Assembly: GCA_025345505.1 (NCBI GenBank)
Contig: JANVCC010000027.1
Span: 1,766,140 to 1,830,139, forward strand
Origin: Todiramphus chloris collaris
Lineage: Eukaryota; Chordata; Aves; Coraciiformes; Alcedinidae
Reading direction: 5' to 3'
Length of the DNA: 64,000 nucleotides
In this document: in pieces, positions 36,101 to 46,830 of the stretch
How the letters are laid out: each line of letters opens with the position of its first letter
Position numbering within the stretch: position 1 is the first letter of the stretch
Notes under the pieces: generated by a model
What the model was told of the DNA's origin: nothing
Database searches by the model: none
The model's input: the letters and a program-made list of their open reading frames with translations, nothing else
Position numbers and translations under genes: made by a program

Positions 36101-39100
36101 ACTCTATGGTGTAAATATCCTTTAAATGCTAGCGTGCCGCTTGATGTAAAATCTTCGGTAATAAGCTAAGGGTGACTTCAGCATCATGAAAAGCAGAAAA
36201 TCAATGTGTAACTCTGGTCACGTGTGCCTGTAATGATCTGGCACGGCTTTTATTGCATGGACTTTGGATGTATTGTTTAGGGGAAATTGGTCAGAAATGT
36301 TCCTAATGGAGATGAAGCGAGAAAGAATTCGGTGGCAGTTCGGCAGCAATGTGCTACTTCAGTATTACTGTGTCACTCTTTTCTCACTTGTTTTCCTTCT
36401 CTTTTTTTTTTTTATTTGCTTACATCATTCAGATTCAGTAAGTGTTTTAAATTTTAAAGCTGAGATTCTCTGGTATTTAACAAACAGCTTCTGCACTGCT
36501 GTCAATGCAGGTTTTAGTAACAGAGTAAACAAGTAAGGAAATTAATATTTTTAATAAAGTAGCCTGGTTTGGATTTTACATGATTGCTTTTAAAGTCCCT
36601 TAAAACCCCGGAGTGTGCGTATTAAAGGTCAGTTGCCAGACGGGGAATTTGTGCAGGCACAGAATAGCAAAATAGCCGTGATTCAGTGTGCTGTTATTCT
36701 GTCTCTTCCTGATGGGGCTAAACTGTTAATACAGTAGGTCAATAGTTGTCCGTTTAATGTTTTGGGGTTTTTTTTATGCTGCATTCCAAACCATCTGTGT
36801 GTTTGTGTAGCTGTTCATTTTTGGGGGAAAAACTTCAGTGTTTTCTTCCCTCCCTCCAAAAATACCCACTAAACAAAGTAAAAACTAAAAGGAATTTTAA
36901 AATTCTTTGAGCATTTTGGAGAAAAACCCATCAGCTAATGGCTGGAAGAATTTGGATGTTTCATACTTTTATAAAAGAAACCATTTCACAAAAGTAGGTT
37001 TTGTTCTTTATCAGATGCAATGTAAAAAAAAATAATAATAATAACAAAAATTCTGGACAGCCATCTATGTTGGAAAATGCATTCTTTTATATTGGAGGAA
37101 GAAATGAAAAACAGTAAAAGATAAGCAGAATATGAGCTGGGCTAGACTAAACCATCTCCAGAAGATCAGGGAGACTTCAAGGGAGGCAGCATAAGCTAAA
37201 AGAGAACTTTAATCATAAAATTAAAGTTGCTTCCTCTCCACCAGGTCCAGGCAGTCAGTCTGGTTTTCCCCAGGCTTCTCTCAGCAGCTGTTGTCATGTC
37301 AGTAGCCAACAGTGTGGCTTTTTTCACCCTGCTTCCCTTTTCACGCAGTCCGTGGTTGGGTTTTTTTCACGAGGATGTCATTTATTGCCCACTGGCAGCT
37401 TTAGTGAGAAGTTTGAAGGAAAAACTGACTTTCCAGGCACTCTGTTTTTTACGGTGGTCATTCCTAAATTGCAAATTTTAGTTAACTCATGAATTGGAGG
37501 AATCTTAGAGGTGACTTTGATTTGGAGTAGGGGGGGTTGCTCCTAACTGGGTTCGCAAAGTTACAGCTGAAGCAGAGTCTAAACCCGATGCTGCTGGAGT
37601 GACAAGCAAATCCCCGCGCAAACCAAGTGCTTTTTGTGGGCTTCCAGCCACCATCTCCTCTTCTGCCTTCCCACCCCTTAGGCTCCTTGGAGTCCTCATT
37701 TCCCTGCCCTCCTCTCCCACCAGTCAGATGCCACAGAATGGGTTTGAAACCAGTCAGCAGATGTTATGCAGGTTGAATCCCAGGAGGAGGAGAAGCATTT
37801 CTAAGGGCACCAGGGGGGTGAAAAAGAGACAGCTGATCTCAGATTGAAACCAGTGAGCCAACTGTAAAGCCTTTGATCGGTCTGGAGGGTGAAATGGCCA
37901 AATACTGGGGGAGGTGGCACTGAAATGAACCTCCAGGCCAGGGGACGTGGGTGAGCTGCTTATCAGATCATGGCAGCAAAAGGAAGGTAAGGTCTTCCAA
38001 GGAAGGGAGGGAATTATTTACATATTTCTCCTAGTTTGCCATTTGTGAACACGTAACCCTTCTGTATTCTGCATTTTCAGTGCCTGTTCTACTCACTGTT
38101 AAATGATGTCGTGTCGAAATCTAACATTTGTGGGGTCCTGTAGCACCAAAACTAAGGGTGCTATTTGTTTTCCTGGGACAGTTTTGTAGATAAAACAAAA
38201 GGCCCCGTAACTTTCCGACCCGTTACATAACTTACAGCCGCAGTTGCCTCTGAGATGCATGAGGAGGGGATAGAGTTCAGGCTTAGAAAGTTAATTTAAA
38301 GACTTGATTAAAATAAAAATTGAATAATTAAAAAAAAAAAAAAGCCAACACTGTTTTCCAACTAGAAAATAACAACCTCCAAATATAACATGCAGTCATT
38401 TAGGCTGCGTACTGACGTGCGTGGAGATCGTTTTGCACACTGTTGGAGGTGGTTGGGGCTGATGCAGTGAAACGAGCTAATAAAATTACACTCGGCTCCC
38501 AGCCCGAAGCTTGGCTCCTTCAGCCTGGGCAGCGATGCTCTCCCAGGAGCTGCTCTCCTCAGCTCCTCAGCCCTACCCACTCAGGCTTGGACCTGAAACT
38601 TTCCTCTGGCATCGCCTTGGGCTTTGGAGGTGGTTAGTCACAGCCAGCACCCCTGGAATGGCAGGGAAGGGAACCCAGCACCCTGCTGCAAAGGTATTTT
38701 GCTTGAAGCAAGTTGTTTGCCTTTCTTTTCCTCTGGAATTGGGATTTTCAAAGAGGAGTAAAATGTTGCAGGATAATCCACCTTTATTTGCAGTTTGGTT
38801 GATGAAAGCCAACTCAAAGTTCCTTAATCGACATCTGCCTTGGCATTAGCACTATAGGAAAGTGAATATCTTTTCACAGTCAAGGGGCAAGGAACAGATG
38901 AGCTGTCAGATTTATGTTTGTGCAGTATGTCAACATTTCCAGGTTTATTGATGCATCGCAGTCTTTGCGGGGAGCAGTTTCTTGAGCAGAGCTGGGGGGC
39001 TGAGAAAAGTGTGACATCTTGTCAGCGTGGCTGGGACTGGGCGAAGCTGAGCCGAATGAAACCACAGCCACAGCAACTGGGTGCAGGAATTGAGCCGTTT

Positions 39101-42100
39101 AACCTCTTGAGAATGTAATATTCTTTACCTCCTAGAGAGTTCTGCAGTTTGAATGGACTTGAGAAGTTAGAAAAAGGAGGAAGAGGAAAAAGAAATAAAA
39201 GGAACCCCACGATATTTTATCTTCTAAGTATCTGCAGCTTTCTGATAGGTTGTTTTGTTAGAAGAGCTCTCTAGAAAGAGACTGCAGGAGAGGCTCTGCT
39301 CTATTTTCTAGCTCTGTGTATTTCTTTAAGAGTACAGTTGCCTTCTGAGATAGGCACTTGCATTCTGCATATGGAGTGGTGCTGGGGTGGGAGTCCTAAA
39401 CGATAGGATTTTGGAAGCATGTGTCTGAATCCTGATGTGTTTGAGCATTAATGGGTATTTTGTGGTCGCAATGAGCCTTGTCTCTGCTCGTGGAAGGGGT
39501 GGTGAAACATCGGCTGCATCTTCATGAGGAACAGAGGGGTTCTCAAAGCAATTTGAAACGGAGAGCAGCTCACTTCCCTGTGTGTAACATCCCGAAGTAA
39601 AGGCATCAGCAGAAAATGCTGATAATATTCACAGCAATTCCCTGGCTTGTTGGTATTTAACCTTTTTGAGGCCTCAGGTTGCTCTTCTGGAGATAGATGT
39701 ATTACTTGCAGGAGCTCAGGCTGAAGGTCTGCTGGGGCCAGCAGCTGGACCTCACCCAGAACTCACCATATTCATACCCTTTCGTTATCTTTCCCCGTTG
39801 AAGCCCTGCAGGGAAATACATTTAATGTCTGACCATTTGGACCTTTTAAAGGTCTTTTCCAACTGAAAAATTTGTTTTCTTCCCGAGGATGTCTTGACAG
39901 CACAATCTTGTTACGCTGAACATGCTGTCAGCTTTCGATAAGGATTCATCGACTAATTCCCTGCCTTTTCAATCAAATTTGATCAGTCTGTCCTATCTGA
40001 TCCACTGTATTTTTAGAACTTTGTTTATCGAGGAGCTGCTGCCTGTGCCCAGCTGCTTTTCGATGGACACCCACTGACCCACAGCTCTTCTCTGCAGAGC
40101 CTGCGCTCCGCATTTCAAAATCCACTCATCTTTACAAAGGATTTGGAGCTTCTGTGCTCTGCAACGAGCAAAATAGTCTTTCCTTCACCCAGCTCCTCTC
40201 AATGGGTGACTGACTGGGCAGGAGGAGCTGTCCCCCCATCTGCTGGGTAACCCTGATGGCTGGAATATTACCATGTCAAACCCATCTGGTAATAGGAAGA
40301 GAGAAAGGCAATGAGGTGGTGCTTTGATCTTCACCCTAATCAGACCGCGTGTGCGGCCAGCAGCATAATTGTTTTTCATTTTGCGAGCTCATCTAGAGAG
40401 CGTTCCAGGGCTCGGCACAAGGCAGCTACAAAATCCATGTAATTCCATCAAGCACATTAGACTAATGATGGCCGGAGCCCTGTGGCCAGCAGTAGATCCT
40501 GCCCCAGGCACATAGCCATGAAAGAATCCACCTTTCCCTAAAAACGATCCCACATTTGAAGCCTTTCTCCCGCAGAGTCAGACATCTTCTCTCCGGATTA
40601 CTCAACAGATATGTGACTCAATAGCTCGAGGGTGGTTCTGAATTATAAATGAATACTTTGTTTAAAATCCAGTAGTGCTTTTGTTGTGGGTTTTTGCTTT
40701 GGTTGTTGTTCTTTTTTTCCTTTTATGTAGAAGCTTCTCTGCTTGGTCCTCACCAGAGCGTAAAGTGATTTTGTTGTCACCGAAATCCTAAAGCCGTTCC
40801 GTGCACTGGGCAGGTGACTTACTGTACTGCTTAAAGGCTTGGGATGGTCAGATATTAAAAGAAAAGCATTTGTCAAAATGTAAATTGATAGTTTTCTCCC
40901 TGAGGCCCACTGGTTTCACCCGGCATTAACCATGTTGCTTTGTTTACTCCAGATCCACTTTATCCTGCTGTTCAGTCGGCAGGGGAAGTTAAGGCTTCAG
41001 AAGTGGTACACGACGCTACCTGACAAAGAGAAGAAAAAGATCATTCGAGAAATTGTTCAGATTGTTTTGTCTCGCCATCAAAAAACAAGTAGTTTTGTTG
41101 ACTGGAAAGACCTCAAGCTTGTTTACAAAAGGTGTGAGTAATTTTATGAGAACGTATCATTGCTATTCGTATAAATAACACGTGCTAGGAGAGGAAAAAT
41201 AAAGCCCACTTGAAGGAAAACAGCAAACCCCAAGTGCTAGACTAAGCTGGTAGGAGCTTGCCATCAGCCACCCAGCTGCATCTAACAGCAGAGCAACCCT
41301 GGGTGAGTTGGCAGGGTAAACTGGGGGGTGAAAAATACTTGTAGAGTCCATCAGATGAAGAAAATGGGAGTAACCTTATAAGCATTATGAAATCCTGAGA
41401 GAGAGCTTTAGGCTTCGCTGCTCCTTCTGATTCCCTGAGGTAGCCTGCTGAGACGTGCTGGGCTTTATCCGTCTTTTCGGGAGGCTGCAGGAGCAGTTCT
41501 GAGGCACTTTCAACATTCTGTCTTTGAAATATTTGTTGCTCTGGGAAGCGTTAATCCCCGTTTCCTTTTCCAAACTGATCAGTTACACCAAGCTTAGAGT
41601 TAACTGCCCTGTTAACTGGACTGTTGTGCCCTTAAGTCTTGCAAAGTTGTAGCAACCAGAAGTAGCCTTGAGGTGCAGCAAACTGTACAAATTAAGGGGC
41701 ATCTCCCATTGAGAGAAAATCGAGTTCCGTGCTGTGAGGTGATGGATGGAAACATCTGGCCAGATGCCGTCACCGGTACCAGAGAGCTGAGGTAGATCCT
41801 TATACCTGTCTTGGGTTGATTTCAACACAGTTTTGCTGCAAGTTATTTATGAGGGTCGTTTGGTCTGAGCAGCTTCATGCTTTCTGGCCCTAAGGACAAC
41901 GCTGTCAGTTGTTTGGTAGCCAGCAGGCTGGCTGAGAAGTAACTCCCTCCACCTCTATTTTTATTTGTTAATAACAAGCAAGTAACTCCTTCTACAGCTT
42001 AATTAGCCCCACTTACTGTAGTGCTGTCGCAGCAGGAGATTGAAGTACTACTGATTTATGGGTTTGGGCTTTTTTTATTAAGACCAACGTTGGAGGTTGC

Positions 42101-44801
42101 CCTCTTTGCCAAGGGTGGGGTTTGTTCTTCTGACTAAATTCATCATTTGTTTACATTAGCTGATCTTTTTAAGTGTTCTCTGGGACATTACAAGAACGAG
42201 AGTAAACGATTCTTTGTTAGAGCCCAGATAGACATGAACCTTCGTTTGCATAACTTCTCAGTGATCAACGAGCTGTCCCTGCTCACCTGTTTGCCTTTCT
42301 CTCCCCAGGTATGCTAGTCTGTATTTCTGCTGTGCAATAGAAGACCAGGATAACGAGCTCCTGACGCTAGAGGTCGTTCATCGATACGTGGAACTTCTGG
42401 ACAGATACTTTGGAAACGTAGGTTTCGCCTTCCGCTGTCACCCACCTTCCCGGCTGGCTGATAAACACCCACTTCCTCCAAAGCTGGGTTGCTTCTTGTT
42501 TCCATCTGCACTGCTCGACCTCGATCCAGAGAGGAATTAATTGGTAGAATATTTTATAAAATAGTGCTGAAACTACCATGAGATTGGTTTTTTTCCATCC
42601 TTTCTCCCCCTCCCAAAATTAACCTTGATGCTTTTGCAATAGAAATTGAGGGGAAAGCTAGAGGGAAATGACTTGAAAAGACCCTGGGTGACACACAATG
42701 CTTTAATTCTCCCTCCTGACGTCTTCAGATATACTGGGTTGGTTTGTTTCGTAGTATTCTGTAACAACTAAGGACCTATAAAGAGGAAAAAAACAAAGTG
42801 GGGTGTTTTATTAAAGAAAAGCCCCTGAAGGAGTTCTAAATCAATCTTTAAGTCTTCAAAGACTGCGAGAGACCCATCTTTTCTGTATCTACTTTTGAAA
42901 TTGCTCCCACTGCCTTAATTCCTCTCTTATTTTAATCTCTGTGCCGTGACTCACGTTTGTACCACCTCAACATAAAAAAGCAGTGGGTGCTGGTGGGGTC
43001 ACTGGGGCAGGGAGTTTGTCTTGCCCTGTGTAACTGTGGGGGAACGTATGTAACCCTTATTACAAGTGCTATATAAGATGTGTTCTGAGGTTACTAGGCT
43101 AGGAAGTCAGCTTCTTTCTCTGAAAAGCAGTAAAAATGTAGTGTATTATGTAAGATACCGTAAGTGGAATGCCTTTGCTGTAAGTCTTGGCTACGTATGT
43201 GAAGAGGGTATGTGCAGAAGCTGCAATATTGGATAATACACTGTAGTTTCCTTCACCTGCTCCTCTCACAAGTGCACGCATTGAACCCATTCGGTCCTCT
43301 TAACTTTTGGCCCAGCAGTGCTTATAATGCTGTAAAAGTGATTTAAACCTGGGGCATCCTTTTGTTCTGGCAGGTGTGTGAGCTGGACATCATCTTTAAT
43401 TTTGAAAAAGCTTATTTTATCCTCGATGAGTTTATCATTGGCGGAGAAGTACAAGAAACTTCTAAGAGGACTGCAGTGAAAGCCATCGAGGACTCTGACA
43501 TGTTGCAGGAGGTAAGGCAGAGGCAGACAAAAGGCAATCACCTCATCTTCCTACGTCTTACGTGTTTGTCAGGAGCTTGAAATGCAGCTCAGTGCTTCTG
43601 GTACTTCATTATTGTTATCCAGACGTGTCTTCAGTAGGTACAAGAATGCAGTTAAGGTGGCAGGTACATATGCTTTCAGTTAGACCCTTTTGCATCCACT
43701 GGAGTCATGCAGAGGCTCTTTATGAGCTGCTATTGTTCCCTGGTGGCTTAACTGCTGGAGTTTCTTGTGTATTATATGAAGAAATAGTTTAAGATGTATC
43801 TAAGATATTTATATAATATAAGAACATAATCTAAGATTATATTTTATGTATACATATATGTGTATATATAAATACAGAATCAGAATGGTTTGGGTTGGAA
43901 GGGACCTTCAGCCAGTTCCAACGCCTCTGCCATGGGCAGGGACACCTCCCACTAGACCAGTTTGCTCAGAGCCCCATCCAACCTGGTCTTGAACACATCT
44001 AGCAGCAGAGCATCCACAGCCTCCCTGGGCAACCTGGGTCAGTATCTCATCGCCCTCAAAAGAGTAAGAAAAAAGAAGTTAAAAAAAAAAAGGTGGGGGA
44101 AGAATAAAAAAGAAGGGAAAAAGGGAAGAAAAAAACCCCAAACAAACCCAAAACTAATACAGATGACCTACTAGGAAGGTTTAAAATTGGAAAGCGCATG
44201 AGTTGACAAACTCCACTTTCATTCATAAACTGCATAGTGTTTTCCTGCAGGGCACAGATCTGGAGCCTTTATTCAGAACCCTGCAGGAATTCACTTCTGT
44301 CACTTGTTCCGTTGAGCCAGGAGTGGCAGAAGCAATTGAATGTGGTGGGTTTGCTTCATTTTTTTCCTCAGTAGCGAAGGATCCACTATCAGACCGAAGG
44401 CAGCGGCGCATTGGTTGGATGAGCCAGGGATGCTCTGTGTGAGTCCAGCAGTTTTTCATAGTGGTCTGTTGTTTCCATGTGAAACAAAGGCCAGATGAGG
44501 AGTTGAGGAATTTTGCCACAGCCACGGAACGTCGTGATTTGAGGGTCAGCTTCCAAAACTCTGTTAAAGGGTTTGTTTTTTTCCCGAGCAGAATGATTTC
44601 TCCATTTTAATTAATCTGACCTAATTCCACGCAAAGCTATGACTCTCTTCAAAGAGGACAAGAGGGTTTGTTTGAAAATTACTGTGCTGCTCCATCATGC
44701 ATCGTTCTTTTAGTGCATTTCTCATAATTTATAACATTTCTTTTCTTTTTTTCTTATTTTTCCAGACAGTGGAAGAGTACATGAACAAGCCTGCATTTTA
44801 A
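29839..44801 (+). CDS. AP1S3: AP1S3, AP-1 complex subunit sigma-3 (sigma-1C)
   Basis: Joined exons: 29839-29841, 40953-41131, 42309-42417, 43374-43511, 44766-44801. They give 154 residues, the length of the mammalian protein. It is the small subunit of the AP-1 clathrin adaptor, which sorts cargo at the trans-Golgi network and endosomes. Visible signatures: the small-chain motif LVYKRYASLYF (57-67), and Arg15, Val88, Val98 and Ile103 at the positions that form the acidic-dileucine pocket in sigma subunits. Phe4 and Arg33, the sites of human disease variants, are conserved. The C-terminus MNKPAF is typical of the 1C paralogue. Position after WDFY1 on the same strand agrees with the mammalian order. 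Confidence 0.96.
32394..32656 (+). mobile_element. CR1 3' end, sense (group B)
   Basis: GGACAAGAGGAACTGGCCTC, GGCAGTGGTGGAGTCCCCAT and GATCCCTGGAGGGGTCTCAA, ending in a decayed tail (TCTACTATGAG). It shares these landmarks with the copies at 51970, 59786 and 63434. Confidence 0.9.
34385..34508 (-). mobile_element. CR1 3' end, antisense (group C)
   Basis: ATCACAGAATGCTTTGGGTT, GGAAGGGACCTTGAAGATAC and GGACACCTCCCACTAAACCA. Only about 120 bp remain. Confidence 0.9.
34741..34870 (+). repeat. 23-bp minisatellite, 5 copies plus a partial
   Basis: Units start at 34741, 34764, 34787, 34810 and 34833, each opening GGAGCTG(G/C)AGG and closing GTGAG. The first two are identical; the later three differ by several substitutions. 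A partial copy runs to about 34870. The open frames here are products of the repeat. Confidence 0.93.
35289..35367 (+). repeat. direct repeat, two copies of 25 bp, 54 bp apart
   Basis: TGGTACAAACAATCAAAACC followed by ACCCC occurs at 35289-35313 and again, identical, at 35343-35367. The spacer contains GGCTGGTACCAGGCTGG, a partial echo of the unit edge, which suggests a young local duplication. Confidence 0.85.
38330..38343 (+). repeat. A14 homopolymer run
   Basis: Fourteen A residues at the end of an AT-rich stretch in AP1S3 intron 1. No retroposed gene was recognised upstream of it. Confidence 0.8.
40953..41131 (+). CDS. AP1S3: AP1S3 coding exon 2
   Basis: Residues 2-60 ([20 protein letters not shown]...) plus two bases of Arg61. 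It contains Phe4, Arg15, Arg33 and the first half of the small-chain signature (LVYK). Acceptor TACTCCAG. The frame requires the donor GTGTGA at 41132, although GTGAGTAA two bases downstream (41134) is the better consensus. Confidence 0.95.
41132..42308 (+). other. AP1S3: AP1S3 intron 2
   Basis: GT-AG, phase 2, 1177 bp, acceptor CTCCCCAG. Nothing else was recognised. Confidence 0.85.
42309..42417 (+). CDS. AP1S3: AP1S3 coding exon 3
   Basis: Completes Arg61, then residues 62-97 ([20 protein letters not shown]...YFGN). It carries the second half of the small-chain signature and pocket residue Val88. Donor GTAGGT. Confidence 0.96.
42418..43373 (+). other. AP1S3: AP1S3 intron 3
   Basis: GT-AG, phase 0, 956 bp, acceptor TTCTGGCAG. 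No repeat was recognised. Confidence 0.85.
43374..43511 (+). CDS. AP1S3: AP1S3 coding exon 4
   Basis: Residues 98-143 ([20 protein letters not shown]...), including Val98 and Ile103 of the dileucine pocket and the [11 protein letters not shown] stretch typical of AP-1 sigma chains. Donor GTAAGG. Both ends are phase 0. Confidence 0.96.
43795..43874. repeat. AT-rich, TA/TG-repeat-like tract
   Basis: About 80 bp of mostly A and T with alternating TATATG/TATATA segments, directly against the right-hand CR1. It is low-complexity rather than a clean microsatellite. Confidence 0.7.
43875..44063 (-). mobile_element. CR1 3' end, antisense (group C)
   Basis: CAGAATCAGAATGGTTTGGG, GGACACCTCCCACTAGACCA and CCATCCAACCTGGTCTTGAA. 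It lies inside AP1S3 intron 4. Confidence 0.92.
44063..44150 (+). repeat. A/G-rich low-complexity tract
   Basis: Mostly A with G runs and an 11-A run, directly after the CR1. It codes for nothing sensible. Confidence 0.7.
44251..44438 (+). other. AP1S3: possible alternative or cryptic exon of AP1S3
   Basis: Preceded by TTTTCCTGCAG and followed at 44439 by GTGAGT, a strong donor. Joined to exon 4 it is open in phase 0 for 62 codons, starting [16 protein letters not shown]. If read through, it stops at TGA 44440-44442; if spliced on to exon 5 it shifts the frame. I recognise no family for the sequence and know of no matching mammalian isoform. It could well be chance. Confidence 0.2.
44766..44801 (+). 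CDS. AP1S3: AP1S3 coding exon 5 (C-terminus and stop)
   Basis: Eleven residues, [11 protein letters not shown], and TAA at 44799-44801. Acceptor TTTTTCCAG. It matches the AP1S3 C-terminus and restores the 154-residue length. Confidence 0.95.
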   Translation, partial: TVEEYMNKPAF

Positions 44802-45250
44802 CCTTAAAACTCCCTGGAGAGAGAACTGCTGTATGCACCTCTAAATGCCCTTCCTGAAATTCCTTCCCAACGTGCCAGATCCGCAGAGAAATCCCCCAAA
44901 CCAGTAACTGAAGGGGTTTGTTTGTATAATGGTGAAGATGAAGGTCAGCTGATGTAGCAAAGGGTTTAACAATTCTGTACTTGCATTACTCTGCGTGTGA
45001 GTCTCTCAGAGTTGTTAAGCCCTTCATCTAGTTTCTGTTCTCCTTGCTGGACTAAACACTTGTTTTGTACCATGTCTTTTAGCTACGGGTTTTGTCATCA
45101 TAAAATGTTACTCTGTCAGCACTTTGAAGAGGTATTTTTACAAGTTTTGGTCTACTGCTGACCGTATGACTCTACTTTTGTACAAATGTCCATTTGAATG
45201 TAATGATTATTCTGTTATAATAATAATATTTTTTTCTAAAAGACAAATTG
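44802..45250 (+). other. AP1S3: AP1S3 3' UTR, end uncertain
   Basis: No AATAAA occurs in the first 450 bp. A variant CATAAA lies at 45099-45104, and TGTA elements with an AT-rich stretch (ATAATAATAATATTT) near 45200-45235 could mark the end. The next AATAAA is only at 46825, beyond a CR1. Confidence 0.4.
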
Positions 45251-45309
45251 TTGTGGGTCCTGATTTCACAAGCTTGGTTTGAAAAGATAAGCCCATCTAA
45301 GTGTAAGAA

Positions 45310-46000
45310 GAATCACAGAATGGTTTGGCTTGGAAGGGACCTTAGAGCTCTTCTAGTTCCAACCCCCTTGCCGCTAGACCAGCTTGCTCAAAGCTCTGTC
45401 CAACCTGGCCTTGAACACATCCAGGGATGGAGCATCCACAGCTTCCCTGGGCAACCTGCTCCAGTGTCTCGCCACCCTCAGAGTGAAGACCTTCTTCCTA
45501 ATTTCTAGGTTTCAGGTTTGAAGCCATCCCCCCTCGTCCTGTCACTACAAGGCCACGTAAAAAGTCCCTCCCCAGCTTTCCTACGGGGCCTCCTCAGATA
45601 CTGGTAGCCACAAGAAGGTCTCCCTGGAGCCTTCCCTGCTCCAGGCTGAACAACCCCGTCTCTCTCAGCCTGTCCTTGTAGGAGAGGTGTTCCAGCTTTC
45701 CCCAGAGCCCTGGGAGCAGAGGGGCAGGATCCCCCCTTCCACCTGCTGCCCACGCTGCTGGGTGTGCAGCCCGGGATACGGCTGGGGCTTTCTGGGATGC
45801 ACTCACACGTTAGTGGCTCCTGTTGAGCTTTTCAACCAGCACCCCCAAGTCTTTCTCCTCAGGACTGCTCCGGATCCACTCATTGCCCAGCCTGTATTTA
45901 TTCTTGGGCTTGCCCCAACCCCTGTGCAGGACCTTGCACTTGGCCTTGTTGAACTTCATGAGGTTGCCTTGGACCCACCTCTCTCTCATGCCTGTCAAGT
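45310..46000 (-). mobile_element. CR1 LINE, antisense, about 690 bp (group C) with ORF2 remnant
   Basis: Starts GAATCACAGAATGGTTTGGC at its 3' end. Near the right edge the minus strand codes [14 protein letters not shown] and [12 protein letters not shown], which match the CR1 ORF2 C-terminal region. It is truncated and broken by frameshifts. Confidence 0.92.
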
Positions 46001-46824
46001 TTAAGAGATTGGGGGTTTTTGGAGGGTGGGAGCACTTGGACACAACCTGACAACTTTGCGGATTGTCACCGCACTTCTCTGCCTGTGTTATCTAGTCTGT
46101 TAGTGGAACTGTGACAAGCTGGTTCGTGGCGTCATGCTGCTCTTTTTATAATTACTTGATCCATCTGTTTTCTCTGCTGATGTCAAAGGCAACTTTCAGC
46201 ATGGAAAGAAAGAGTGAAATCACTGAAGGGCTTTTAATAGCTCTGAAGGCATTGAATTTAATCGTAAATTAATGAAATTGTATGAGTCCTATATTATTTT
46301 CTTCTGGCTTGAAATGAAGTTTTTAAAAGTAGGGAGTGTAATTGATTAAGAAGCCACTTCAGGACGCGCAGAGAGGCTCTTTCCGCTCTTTACTTTTGTA
46401 AGTGACTTTCTGCTCAGGGAAATCATCAGTAGTTTCTTTTGCTTTTGCTCTTTTTTGGAGCCCTGCTGTGATCCTCTGACTCTTGTAACTGTCGTATTGC
46501 TTGAATTCTGGAGTCTATCAAAGTAGGAGTTCCAAAAAGCCCATTTCTTGGTCTGAATGCAGGTAGCATAAGGCTGTCTCTCCAGTCATTCTAAGAGGGG
46601 CTCTGGATTTTGTTCTCTCTTGTTTCAAATGAAGAATTCTATATGGAAAAAGAAAAAATACATTAGCTAGAGGCACTTACAGCAGCCACCTCAATATTGC
46701 ACCTCCAAAGCATTGCCTGTTTCATTTGTGCTTGCTGTTGGGGTTTCTCTTTCCCTGTTCTAAGTAACGCTCAGTGTAAAGTTTTCCGAGATTACCTTAT
46801 GAAAGAATGATTATTAAAAAGCAA

Positions 46825-46830
46825 AATAAA
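46825..46830 (+). terminator. isolated AATAAA
   Basis: AATAAA in an A-rich context about 2 kb after the AP1S3 stop and beyond a CR1. A distal AP1S3 site is possible but weakly supported. Confidence 0.15.

Larger units (their letters stand above)
29842..40952 (+). other. AP1S3: AP1S3 intron 1
   Basis: GT-AG, phase 0, 11,111 bp. It starts in the CpG island and holds two CR1 copies (32394, 34385), a 23-bp minisatellite (34741), a 54-bp-spaced direct repeat (35289) and an A-run (38330-38343). The part from about 39,900 to 40,620 is repeat-free with regulatory-looking motifs. No extra coding exon was recognised. Confidence 0.85.
43512..44765 (+). other. AP1S3: AP1S3 intron 4
   Basis: GT-AG, phase 0, 1254 bp. 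It contains an AT-rich stretch (about 43795-43874), an antisense CR1 (43875-44063), an A/G-rich tract (about 44063-44150) and a possible alternative exon (44251-44438). The final acceptor is preceded by a long T-rich tract. Confidence 0.85.

Noticed and set aside
39826-39875. CR1-like 3' end (CTTTTAAAGGTCTTTTCCAA)
   Set aside because: Only about 20 bases resemble CR1 and the flanks do not continue. It is too weak to call.
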